A stretch of DNA of 64,000 nt, from positions 62,001-126,000 of the forward strand of contig NZ_JAOTBE010000001.1 of NCBI RefSeq assembly GCF_026162645.1, written 5' to 3'. Within the stretch, counting starts at the first letter, position 1; each line of letters starts with the position of its first letter. The notes below the pieces were generated by a model that searched no databases, had not been told where the DNA came from, and saw only the letters and a program-made list of their open reading frames with translations. The position numbers and the translations under genes are program-made. Shown in pieces: positions 8,516 through 16,732 of this stretch. This DNA is from Paracoccus rhizosphaerae (GTDB lineage: Bacteria; Pseudomonadota; Alphaproteobacteria; Rhodobacterales; Rhodobacteraceae).

Positions 8516-9592
8516 ATGATCTATCGCGAGGCCGGTGACTTCAAGACCAGCTACCGTGACGACAGCCAGACCTTCCCGATCCGCCTGGATCGCTGGGGAT
8601 ACTACGCGATCCTCGCGGTGGCCTTCGGCATCATCCCCTTCGTCATCAACGACTACTGGGCAAACGCGGTGCTGGTGCCCTTCCTGATCTACGCGATCGC
8701 GGCGCTGGGGCTGAACATCCTGACGGGATATGCGGGCCAGGTCAGCCTGGGGACGGGCGGCTTCATGGCCGTCGGCGCCTATGCGGTCTATAAGCTGATG
8801 ACGGCCTTTCCCGACGTCAGCATCCTGATCCACATCCTGCTGGCCGGGGGCATCACGGCGGCGGTGGGTGTCCTCTTCGGCCTGCCCAGCCTGCGCATCA
8901 AGGGGTTCTACCTGGCAGTGGCGACGCTTGCGGCGCAGTTCTTCCTGGTCTGGCTCTTCAACAAGGTGCCGTGGTTCTACAACTACTCGGCCTCGGGTCA
9001 GATCACCGCGCCCGAACGCACGGTGCTGGGCCATGCCGTGACGGGACCCGCGACCAGCGCGCCTGCGAAATACCTCGTGTGCCTGGTGATGGCGTTCCTG
9101 CTTGCGTGGCTCGCGCGGAACCTGACGCGGGGCATGCTGGGCCGCAAGTGGATGGCCATCCGCGACATGGACATCGCTGCCGAGATTATCGGCGTCGATC
9201 CTCTGCGCGCGAAGCTGTCGGCCTTCGCGGTCAGCAGCTTCTTCATCGGCATCGCGGGCGCGCTACTTTTCGCGGTCTATCTGGGCGCGGCCGAGGTGGG
9301 TGAGGCCTTCGGCATCAACAAGAGCTTCCTCGTCCTCTTCATGATCATCATCGGAGGTCTGGGCAGCATCTTCGGAAGCTTCGCGGGCGCGGCCTTCATG
9401 GTCCTGATGCCAGTGCTTCTGAAGAACGTGCTGGTCGGCACCCTCAACTGGCCCACCGACCTTGCGGCGCATATCGAGCTGATGATCGTAGGCGCCCTCA
9501 TCGTGACATTCCTGATCGTCGAGCCGCACGGGCTGGCGCGCCTGTGGCGCCTGACGAAGGAAAAACTGCGGCTCTGGCCGTTTCCGCACTGA
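8516..9592 (+). CDS. Branched-chain-type ABC transporter permease (LivM-like)
   Basis: A 358-residue inner-membrane permease with an N-terminal cytoplasmic stretch of about 30 residues and many hydrophobic helices. The LivM hallmark ALGLNILTGYAGQVSLG is present, as is the ATPase-facing loop GRKWMAIRDMDIAAEIIG. The ending IVEPHGLARLWR is also family-typical. The start follows AGGAG. It pairs with the LivH-like protein at 7450. Confidence 0.93.
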   Translation: MIYREAGDFKTSYRDDSQTFPIRLDRWGYYAILAVAFGIIPFVINDYWANAVLVPFLIYAIAALGLNILTGYAGQVSLGTGGFMAVGAYAVYKLMTAFPDVSILIHILLAGGITAAVGVLFGLPSLRIKGFYLAVATLAAQFFLVWLFNKVPWFYNYSASGQITAPERTVLGHAVTGPATSAPAKYLVCLVMAFLLAWLARNLTRGMLGRKWMAIRDMDIAAEIIGVDPLRAKLSAFAVSSFFIGIAGALLFAVYLGAAEVGEAFGINKSFLVLFMIIIGGLGSIFGSFAGAAFMVLMPVLLKNVLVGTLNWPTDLAAHIELMIVGALIVTFLIVEPHGLARLWRLTKEKLRLWPFPH

Positions 9593-9641
9593 CCGAACAA
9601 CCCGGGCAACCGGCGCATTCCATCTTTGGGAGGAGATACGG

Positions 9642-10925
9642 ATGAAGACGAAACTGACCGCGCTGGTGGTGGCTGGGATCATGGCGGGCGCGCCCGCGAT
9701 GGCGGACCTGGTGGTCCCGAACCTCAGCTATCGCACCGGCCCCTATGGCGCGAACGGAACGCAATATGCCGACGGGTTCAACGATTACTTCACGCTGCTG
9801 AACGAACGCGATGGCGGCATCGGCGGCGAGAAGATCCAGGTCCCCGAATGCGAGACCGCCTACAACACCGAGAAGGGCGTCGAGTGCTACGAGGCGACCA
9901 AGGACACCGGCGCGCTGGTCTATAACCCGCTGTCCACGGGGATCACGTACCAGCTGATCCCGAAGGTCGCAGAGGACAAGAAGGTTCTCTATACCCCCGG
10001 CTACGGCCGCACCTCGGCCAAGAACGGCAAGGTCTTCGAATGGATCTTCAACGCGCCCGCGAACTATTGGGATGGCGCGTCGGTGGCGATCAAGCACCTT
10101 CTTGACGAAAACGGCGGCAGCCTGGAGGGCAAGAAGATCGCGCTGGTCTATCACAACAGCGCCTACGGCAAGGAACCGATCCGCACCCTTCAGGAACTGG
10201 CCGACAAGCACGGCTTCACCCTGACCGAGGTGCCCGTCGAGGCGCCGGGTCAGGAGCAGGGCAGCCAATGGCTGCAGATCCGCCGCGAACGGCCCGACTA
10301 TGTCATCATGTACGGCTGGGGCGTGATGAACCAGGTGGCAATACAGGAAGCCGCGAACATCCGCTTCCCGATGGAGAACCTGATCGGCATCTGGTGGGCC
10401 GGGTCCGAAATCGACGTGCAGCCGGCCGGTGCGGCGGCTGACGGCTATAAGGCCGTGACCTTCAACGGCGTGGGGCAGGACTATCCGCTCTATGACGACC
10501 TGCAGCAATACGTGATCGAGCCCGGCAAGGCGAGCCAGGGGGGCGAGCATGTCGGCTCGGCCGTCTATTCGCGCGGCATGTATGCCGCCGTCGTCATCGC
10601 TGAAGCAATCCGCAAGGCACAAGAGCTTGCCGGCACCTCGGACATCACGCCCGAGCAGCTGCGCGAGGGGTTCGAGAACCTCGACATCACCGAGGAGCGT
10701 CTGGCCGAGATCGGCCTTCCCGATTTCGGTCCCCCGATCCAGCTGAGCTGTTCGAACCACGGCGGCAGCGGCATGGCCCGCATCCAGCAATGGGATGCCG
10801 AGGCGGGGCAGTGGAACCTGATCACCGAGTTTACCGAGCCCGACCAGGAGGTCGTGCAGCCGCTGATCGAGGAAGACAGTCAGGCCTATGCGACCGAGGC
10901 CGGCATCACGCCGCGCGACTGCTGA
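9642..10925 (+). CDS. ABC transporter substrate-binding protein, Leu/Ile/Val-binding type
   Basis: A 427-residue periplasmic binding protein with a classic signal peptide (MKTKLTALVVAGIMAG, cleavage after PAMA about residue 22). The mature chain has type I periplasmic-binding folds, with IALVYHNSAYGKEP and VIMYGWGVMNQ between lobes. Several cysteines suggest disulfides, and the chain ends ITPRDC. The start follows GGGAGGAG. It delivers substrate to the two permeases. Acyl-CoA ligases at both ends of the operon make a free carboxylic acid a better guess than an amino acid, but that is inferred. Confidence 0.92.
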   Translation: MKTKLTALVVAGIMAGAPAMADLVVPNLSYRTGPYGANGTQYADGFNDYFTLLNERDGGIGGEKIQVPECETAYNTEKGVECYEATKDTGALVYNPLSTGITYQLIPKVAEDKKVLYTPGYGRTSAKNGKVFEWIFNAPANYWDGASVAIKHLLDENGGSLEGKKIALVYHNSAYGKEPIRTLQELADKHGFTLTEVPVEAPGQEQGSQWLQIRRERPDYVIMYGWGVMNQVAIQEAANIRFPMENLIGIWWAGSEIDVQPAGAAADGYKAVTFNGVGQDYPLYDDLQQYVIEPGKASQGGEHVGSAVYSRGMYAAVVIAEAIRKAQELAGTSDITPEQLREGFENLDITEERLAEIGLPDFGPPIQLSCSNHGGSGMARIQQWDAEAGQWNLITEFTEPDQEVVQPLIEEDSQAYATEAGITPRDC

Positions 10926-10931
10926 CGTCAC

Positions 10932-10958
10932 GGCCCCGGCGGCACGACCGCCGGGGCC
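10932..10958 (+). promoter_or_regulatory. GC-rich hairpin after the binding-protein gene
   Basis: A perfect 11-bp stem (GGCCCCGGCGG/CCGCCGGGGCC) with loop CACGA, just after the binding-protein stop and before the LivF-like gene. No T-run follows and the operon continues, so partial termination or 3'-end mRNA stabilisation is likely. This is a common way to make more binding protein than membrane subunits. Confidence 0.55.
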
Positions 10959-10975
10959 CCATCAAGGGGACCGCC

Positions 10976-11797
10976 ATGTTCGACGCCGACCGGACCGAGA
11001 CGCTTCTGGACGTCAACAATATCGAGGTGATCTACAACCACGTCATCCTGGTGCTGAAGGGCGTCAGCCTGACCGTGCCCAAGGGCGGCATCACCGCGCT
11101 TCTGGGCGGTAACGGGGCGGGCAAGACGACGACGCTGAAGGCGATCTCGAACCTGCTGGCCAGCGAACGGGGCGAGGTGACCAAGGGCACGATCACCTAT
11201 CGGGGCGAAAGGGTCGCCGGCCAGAACCCCGCCAGCCTGGTCCGCAAGGGCATCATCCAGGTCATGGAGGGCCGCCACTGCTTCGAGCATCTGACGGTCG
11301 AGGAGAACCTGCTGACCGGCGCCTATACCCGCCGCGACGGGTCGGCGGCGATCAGGCGCGACCTCGAGATGGTCTATGACTATTTCCCTCGCTTGCGAGA
11401 GCGGCGCAAGAGCCAGGCGGGCTATACCTCTGGCGGGGAACAGCAGATGGTCGCCATGGGCCGTGCCCTGATGTCGCGCCCCGAGATGATCCTTCTGGAT
11501 GAACCCTCGATGGGCCTGGCCCCGCAGCTGGTCGAGCAGATCTTCGAGATCGTGAAGGCCGTTAACGAGGGCGAGGGCGTGACCTTCCTTCTGGCCGAAC
11601 AGAACACCAACGTCGCGCTGCGCTATGCCCATCAGGGCTATATCCTCGAGAACGGCCGCGTTGTGATGGACGGCCCCGCCATGCAGTTGCGAGAGAACCC
11701 CGACGTCAAGGAATTCTACCTGGGCATGTCCGACGAAGGCCGAAAGTCCTTCCGCGACGTGCGCAGCTATCGCCGCCGCAAGCGCTGGCTGGCCTGA
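10976..11797 (+). CDS. Branched-chain-type ABC transporter ATPase (LivF-like)
   Basis: A 273-residue ABC ATPase. Walker A is GGNGAGKTT near residue 45, the signature is YTSGGEQQMVAMGRAL, and Walker B is MILLDEPSMGLAP, a LivF-like form. VMEGRHCFEHLTVEENL replaces the usual VPEGR, as in related aromatic or acid importers. The ATG at 10976 follows AAGGGGACC; in-frame sequence upstream belongs to the binding-protein gene. It partners the LivG-like ATPase at 6607. Confidence 0.92.
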   Translation: MFDADRTETLLDVNNIEVIYNHVILVLKGVSLTVPKGGITALLGGNGAGKTTTLKAISNLLASERGEVTKGTITYRGERVAGQNPASLVRKGIIQVMEGRHCFEHLTVEENLLTGAYTRRDGSAAIRRDLEMVYDYFPRLRERRKSQAGYTSGGEQQMVAMGRALMSRPEMILLDEPSMGLAPQLVEQIFEIVKAVNEGEGVTFLLAEQNTNVALRYAHQGYILENGRVVMDGPAMQLRENPDVKEFYLGMSDEGRKSFRDVRSYRRRKRWLA

Positions 11798-11807
11798 GGA
11801 ACGCATC

Positions 11808-13025
11808 ATGGCTGCATATTACGACGATCTGGAAACCCGCGACGACGACGTGCGGGCCGAGGCGCTGGCCCGCGTGCTGCCCGCCGCCATCTCTCGTGCC
11901 AGGACCGCGCCGGCGCTGGCGCGACTGCTGCGCGACGTCGATCCGGCAGGCATCACCGATCGCGCCGCCTTGTCGCGGCTGCCCGTGATCCGCAAGGCCG
12001 AGCTGTCCGACGCGCAGCGACGCTCGCCCCCGTTCGGCGGCTATACGACCCGGCTGGCGGCCGAGTTTGACCACATCTTCCAAAGCCCCGGCCCGATCTA
12101 CGAACCCGGCCGCCGTGACGGCGACTGGTGGCGGCTGGGGCGGTTCCTGCATGCCTCGGGCGTGGGGCGGGGGGATATCGTGCAGAACTGCTTCGGCTAT
12201 CATCTGACGCCTGCGGGCATGATGTTTGAATCGGGCGCGCGGGCCGTGGACGCCGCCGTTCTTCCCGCCGGCACCGGGCAGACCGAACTGCAGGTCCGCG
12301 CGGCCGTCGACATCGGCACGACCTGCTATGCCGGCACCCCGGACTTCCTCAAGGTGATCCTTGATCGTGCCGACGAGATGGGAGAGAGGCTGGCCTTCAC
12401 CCGGGCCGTCGTCGGTGGCGGCGCGCTGTTCCCGTCGCTGCGCCAGCTTTATGCCGACCGGGGGATCGTCACACGGCAATGCTATGCCACCGCCGACCTG
12501 GGCAACATCGCCTATGAGAGCGACGCGCTGGAGGGGATGATCGTCGATGAGGGCGTCATCGTCGAGATCGTGCGCCCTGGCACCGGCGATCCGGTCCCCG
12601 AGGGCGAGGTCGGCGAGGTTCTGGTGACCACGCTGAACCCCGACTATCCGCTGGTGCGCTTCGCGACGGGCGATCTTTCGGCAGTGCTGCCCGGCGCCAG
12701 CCCCTGCGGTCGGACCAACATGCGGATCAAGGGCTGGATGGGGCGCGCCGACCAGACGACCAAGATCAAGGGCATGTTCGTGCGCCCCGAACAGGTCGCG
12801 GCCCTGGTCGCCCGCCACCCCGAGATCGCCCGTGCACGCGTCATCGCCGACCGTCAGGGAGAGATGGACGTGATGACCGTGCAACTGGAAACCAGCGCCG
12901 ACGGCAAGGGATATGGCGATTCCGTAATGGACACGCTGAAGCTGCGCGCCGACGTGCAACTGGTCCCGGTGGGCAGTCTGCCGAACGACGGAAAGGTCAT
13001 CGAGGACCGCCGCAGCTACGACTGA
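11808..13025 (+). CDS. PaaK-like adenylate-forming CoA ligase
   Basis: A 405-residue protein of the phenylacetate-CoA ligase group within the AMP-binding superfamily. It has the N-terminal RARTAPALARLL stretch, FQSPGPIYEPG, CYAGTPDFLKVIL, and a C-terminal hinge region RADQTTKIKGMFVRPEQ. It lacks a textbook SSGTTG P-loop; FQSPGP stands in that place, so the nucleotide-binding site is divergent. It follows the ABC operon by 10 bases. It probably activates the imported acid or a breakdown product. Two unrelated CoA ligases flanking one importer is notable. Substrate unknown. Confidence 0.85.
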   Translation: MAAYYDDLETRDDDVRAEALARVLPAAISRARTAPALARLLRDVDPAGITDRAALSRLPVIRKAELSDAQRRSPPFGGYTTRLAAEFDHIFQSPGPIYEPGRRDGDWWRLGRFLHASGVGRGDIVQNCFGYHLTPAGMMFESGARAVDAAVLPAGTGQTELQVRAAVDIGTTCYAGTPDFLKVILDRADEMGERLAFTRAVVGGGALFPSLRQLYADRGIVTRQCYATADLGNIAYESDALEGMIVDEGVIVEIVRPGTGDPVPEGEVGEVLVTTLNPDYPLVRFATGDLSAVLPGASPCGRTNMRIKGWMGRADQTTKIKGMFVRPEQVAALVARHPEIARARVIADRQGEMDVMTVQLETSADGKGYGDSVMDTLKLRADVQLVPVGSLPNDGKVIEDRRSYD

Positions 13026-13080
13026 GCCGAATATCGGGCATTTGATCCGTTAACTTGTTCGAAACCTTCGTTTCCGCGAC

Positions 13081-13112
13081 GTTGACACCTGGCTGGAACG
13101 AAAGGTGTCAAC
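13081..13112 (+). promoter_or_regulatory. Perfect inverted repeat over the motB ribosome binding site
   Basis: GTTGACACCT (13081-13090) and AGGTGTCAAC (13103-13112) are exact reverse complements around a 12-base loop, and the right arm ends directly at the motB ATG. The only plausible ribosome binding sequence (AAAGG) overlaps the loop edge and right arm. As RNA the stem would hide it. As DNA the repeat could be a regulator site or contain a -35-like TTGACA. Confidence 0.6.
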
Positions 13113-13877
13113 ATGGCTGCGGGCAAGGGGCTGAACGGGTCCTCGATCATCATCAAGCGGGTCGAGGCGTCAGGCGAGGCGGGGCACCATGGCGGCGCCT
13201 GGAAGGTCGCCTATGCGGATTTCGTGACGGCGATGATGGCCTTCTTTCTGCTGATGTGGCTTCTTAATGCCACGGATGAGCAGCAGCGGCAGGGGCTGGC
13301 CGATTACTTCACGCCCAGCATGATCCGCACGCCGGGGGCCGAAGGCGACGGTCAGGAGAATGGCGTCCGCCACGGGATCGACGATCCGCTGCCCGACACT
13401 GACAAGGCCGGCGACTTCGACCAGGTGGCGAAGGCCGTGCAGGACAGCCTGACCGGCACCGGCGCCGAATCGATGCAGCTGACCAACCTGCTGAAGCACG
13501 TGGTCACCCGCATGACCGACGAGGGTCTGGTGATCGAACTGAACGACCTGACAGATGCGCCGCTTTTCGTCGAGGACACCGCACAGCCCCAGCCCGCGCT
13601 GAACGAGCTGGCGCGGATCGTCGCCAACGTCATCGGCCGCACGCGCAATCAGGTCGCCATCTCGGGGCATGTGCGCGCCTATCCTGAAACGCTGGTGTCG
13701 TCGCCCGTCTGGCCGCTGTCGGATGCCCGCGCCCATACCCTGCGCAGCCTGCTGGAAGGCGCCTCGTTCGATGCAGGCCGCATCCAGCGCGTCAGCGGCT
13801 ATGCCGACCGCAAGAACCGGCAGGCGAACCCGATGGACCCGCGCAACAATAGGCTCGAGCTTATTTTGCTTCGCTAG
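13113..13877 (+). CDS. motB: MotB-family flagellar stator protein
   Basis: A 254-residue protein with a MotB plug/transmembrane signature near residues 25-50: GGAWKVAYADFVTAMMAFFL, in which the aspartate of YADF is the proton-binding residue. A long periplasmic part ends in an OmpA/MotB peptidoglycan-binding domain (ISGHVRAY, SDARAHTLRSLLE, RNNRLELILL). It anchors the stator to the cell wall and forms the ion channel with MotA. No motA lies in the window. It is the first gene of the plus-strand flagellar block. Translation may be limited by the inverted repeat covering its start region. Confidence 0.92.
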   Translation: MAAGKGLNGSSIIIKRVEASGEAGHHGGAWKVAYADFVTAMMAFFLLMWLLNATDEQQRQGLADYFTPSMIRTPGAEGDGQENGVRHGIDDPLPDTDKAGDFDQVAKAVQDSLTGTGAESMQLTNLLKHVVTRMTDEGLVIELNDLTDAPLFVEDTAQPQPALNELARIVANVIGRTRNQVAISGHVRAYPETLVSSPVWPLSDARAHTLRSLLEGASFDAGRIQRVSGYADRKNRQANPMDPRNNRLELILLR

Positions 13878-13886
13878 CCTCCGCGA

Positions 13887-13901
13887 TTATCCGAATCTTA
13901 A
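13887..13901 (+). promoter_or_regulatory. CtrA-like motif containing a GANTC site, upstream of flgE
   Basis: TTAT-CCGAATC-TTAA matches the CtrA consensus TTAA-N7-TTAA at all but one base. The 7-base spacer contains GAATC (13893-13897), a CcrM target. It lies 53 bases before the flgE start in the motB-flgE gap. CtrA control of flagellar genes is established in several Rhodobacteraceae; binding here is inferred only. Confidence 0.4.
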
Positions 13902-13953
13902 ATGTTGTCGGACAGGGTGACGGACAAGACCGAAATCAGAAAGGTGTCTGTCC

Positions 13954-15252
13954 ATGTCCATCTCCTCTGCGATGAATGCCGGCGTCGCCGGCCTGTCCGC
14001 GAACTCTTCTCGGCTTGGCACGATCTCGGACAACATCGCGAACGCGTCGACCTTCGGCTACAAGCGCGTCGAGACCGAATTCGACTCGATGATCGTCGGG
14101 TCCGGGCGCGGGCTTTACACGGCTGGCGGTGTGCGCACCTCGACGCAGCGCATCATCAGCCAGGACGGCGCCGTCGTCACGACCACCCACCCGCTGGACC
14201 TGGCCATGACCGGGCGCGGCATGCTGCCGGTCACGACGCTGGCCAACGTCAGCGGGGGCGGGCCCTCTGAACTTCTGATGACCCGGACCGGCGCCTTCCG
14301 GCCCGACGCGAACGGCATCCTGCGGACCGAGAGCGGCCTGGTCCTGATGGGCTGGCCCACCGCGTCCGACGGCAGCATGCCGCTGGTCCCGCGTGACACC
14401 CCCGGCGCGCTGCAGCCGATCAAGATCGAGACGAACCGACCTGTCGGTGATCCGACCACGCGGGTCGAGATCGGGGCCAACCTGCCAGCCGACGAAACGG
14501 CGGCCGCCGCAGACGGCACGCCGATCCCGGTCCGGATCGAGTATTTCGGCAACCTCGGCACCTCCGAAGGGCTCGACGTGACCTTCACGCCCGTCGTCGG
14601 CGGCGCGGGGATGTCGAACGAATGGCAGGTCGAGATCCGCGACACGGCGTCGGGTGGCGCGGTGGTCGGCACCTTCAACGTCGTCTTCGACAGCACCCAA
14701 GCCCTCGGTGGCAGCATCCTGACGGTCACCCCGGGTGCTGGAACCACCTATGACGCGGCCACGGGGACGATTCCGCTGACCGTGGGCGGTGGCGATCTGG
14801 ATCTGTTCATCGGCAGCCCCGGCGGCTTTTCGGGCCTGAAGCAGCTGTCTGCCCCCTTCTCGCCATCGGGGATCTCGCGCAACGGCTCGCCCGCAGGCCA
14901 GCTGGTCAGCGTCGAGGTCGACAGCGCAGGGATGGTGAATGCCACCTACGACACCGGCTTCATCAAGACGCTCTACCGGGTGCCGGTCGTCGACGTCTCG
15001 AACCCCAACGGGCTGGTCGCGACCGAGGGACAGGCCTTCAAGCCGTCGCGCGAATCGGGCAGCTTCTACCTGTGGGATGCCGGGACGGGGCCGACCGGCG
15101 ACATCGCCGGCTATGCGCGCGAAGCCTCGACCACCGATATCGCTCAGGAGCTGACGCACCTGATCACCACTCAGCGCGCTTATTCGTCCAACGCCAAGAT
15201 CATCCAGACCGTCGACGAGATGATGCAGGAAACCACCAACATCAAGCGCTGA
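13954..15252 (+). CDS. flgE: Flagellar hook protein FlgE
   Basis: A 432-residue axial protein. The N-terminal rod/hook motif is SSAMNAGVAGLSANSSRLGT followed by ISDNIANASTFGYK. The C-terminal polymerisation helix contains LTHLITTQRAYSSNAKIIQT. The middle is the variable outer hook domain. It is exported by the flagellar type III apparatus and polymerises into the hook. The start follows AAAGGTG. No flgD (hook cap) or fliK is adjacent, unlike many flagellar operons. Confidence 0.95.
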   Translation: MSISSAMNAGVAGLSANSSRLGTISDNIANASTFGYKRVETEFDSMIVGSGRGLYTAGGVRTSTQRIISQDGAVVTTTHPLDLAMTGRGMLPVTTLANVSGGGPSELLMTRTGAFRPDANGILRTESGLVLMGWPTASDGSMPLVPRDTPGALQPIKIETNRPVGDPTTRVEIGANLPADETAAAADGTPIPVRIEYFGNLGTSEGLDVTFTPVVGGAGMSNEWQVEIRDTASGGAVVGTFNVVFDSTQALGGSILTVTPGAGTTYDAATGTIPLTVGGGDLDLFIGSPGGFSGLKQLSAPFSPSGISRNGSPAGQLVSVEVDSAGMVNATYDTGFIKTLYRVPVVDVSNPNGLVATEGQAFKPSRESGSFYLWDAGTGPTGDIAGYAREASTTDIAQELTHLITTQRAYSSNAKIIQTVDEMMQETTNIKR

Positions 15253-15289
15253 TCGGCCAGCCCGCCGCCACATCCACAAGAGGCACCAC

Positions 15290-16729
15290 ATGAGCATTGC
15301 CAACGCCATATCGAACGCGATGTCAGGCCTGGTCGCAACCGCCCGCGGGACCGAGACCATTGCGGCGAATCTGGCCAACGTCATGACGCCCGGCTATGCC
15401 CGGCGCGAACTGGCCGTCGGCCCGCAAGGCTTCGGCGGCGGCGTGCGGATCGACGGCATCACGCGCATCGTCAACGCCAGCCTGCTGTCCGAATCGCGTC
15501 TGGCCACTTCGGCCGTCGGCGACAGCTCGACCCGTGCGGCGTTCTTCGGCCGAATGGAGGACGTGATCGGGCTGCCCGGAGGGGATGGGGCGCTGTCGAC
15601 GGCACTGACCGGATTCCGCACGGCCTTGGGTTCGGCGGCCGCGCGCCCCGATGACGACATTCGCTTGTCCGAGGTGGTCAACGCCGCCTCGGCCTTGGCG
15701 ACGCGCCTGAACGGTGCAGCCGATGCGGTTCAGGCCGCGCGCGGAATGGCGCAGCAGGCGATCGCGTCCGATGTTGCCGAGCTGAACGCCTCGTTGGAGA
15801 GGGTTGCCTACCTGAACGCACAGATCTCGATCCTTGATGCTGACGGCAAGGACGCCTCACCGCTGCTGGACGAGCGTCAGCAGGTCATCAACCGGATATC
15901 GGACATCGTGCCCGTGCAGGAGGTGGCGCGCGACCGCAACAAGGTGGCGCTGTTCACGGCCGAGGGTGCGGTCCTTCTGGACGGTAGCGTTCCGGCGAAG
16001 CTGGGCTTCGAGGGAGCGGCTCAGGTCACCGCGGACCAGACGGTCGGTGCGCCGCTGAACCTTCTGACGCTGAACGGTGCCGCGCTGACCGCCGGTCAGA
16101 TGCGGCTGTTCGGAGGCGGCTCGCTGGCGGCGAACTTCGCCATCCGCGACGAACTGGCGCCGCAGGTGCAGCAGGAACTTGACGGGCTGGCTTTCGACCT
16201 TCACCAACGACTTGCCGATGCCGATCCCAGCGTTGGTGCAGCCGACCCAGGCCTGTTCACCGACGGAGGCGCGCGGGCCAGCGCCGCGGGCATCATCGGT
16301 CTGGCGGGCCGTATCTCGGTCAATGCCTTGGTGGTTCCGGGGCAGGGCGGAGAAGTCTGGCGCCTGCGCGCGGGTCTTCAGGCCGCGACAGGTGAACCGG
16401 TGGGGCAGACCGCGGTTCTCAATGCGCTGGTCGGGGCGATCGACGCGGTCGCGCCGGCAGCGGCCGGAACGGGCATCGCCGGCAGCGACTCGCTTCTTGG
16501 CCGGTTCAGCACCGTGGAAGCCCACGTGGTCTCGCGGCGGGTGGGGTCCGAGGGCGAGCTTGCGATCCGCAGCGGGCGCCTGACCACCATCTCGTCCAGC
16601 CTGATGGCCGAGGGCGTCGACAGCGATGCCGAGATGCAGCGTCTGTTGCAGTACGAGCAGTCTTATGCCGCCAACGCGCGTGTCCTGCGCGCCGTCGACG
16701 AAATGATGAACCAGATCCTGGGGATGTAA
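15290..16729 (+). CDS. flgK: Flagellar hook-associated protein FlgK (HAP1)
   Basis: A 479-residue junction protein linking hook and filament. The N-terminal motif includes TIAANLANVMTPGYARRELA. The C terminus has LLQYEQSYAANARVLRAVDE followed by MMNQILGM, the standard axial-protein helix. The conserved LLDERQQVINRISDIV segment near residue 195 is typical of FlgK. It lies 37 bases after flgE and 3 bases before flgL, as one operon. Confidence 0.95.
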   Translation: MSIANAISNAMSGLVATARGTETIAANLANVMTPGYARRELAVGPQGFGGGVRIDGITRIVNASLLSESRLATSAVGDSSTRAAFFGRMEDVIGLPGGDGALSTALTGFRTALGSAAARPDDDIRLSEVVNAASALATRLNGAADAVQAARGMAQQAIASDVAELNASLERVAYLNAQISILDADGKDASPLLDERQQVINRISDIVPVQEVARDRNKVALFTAEGAVLLDGSVPAKLGFEGAAQVTADQTVGAPLNLLTLNGAALTAGQMRLFGGGSLAANFAIRDELAPQVQQELDGLAFDLHQRLADADPSVGAADPGLFTDGGARASAAGIIGLAGRISVNALVVPGQGGEVWRLRAGLQAATGEPVGQTAVLNALVGAIDAVAPAAAGTGIAGSDSLLGRFSTVEAHVVSRRVGSEGELAIRSGRLTTISSSLMAEGVDSDAEMQRLLQYEQSYAANARVLRAVDEMMNQILGM

Positions 16730-16732
16730 GCC

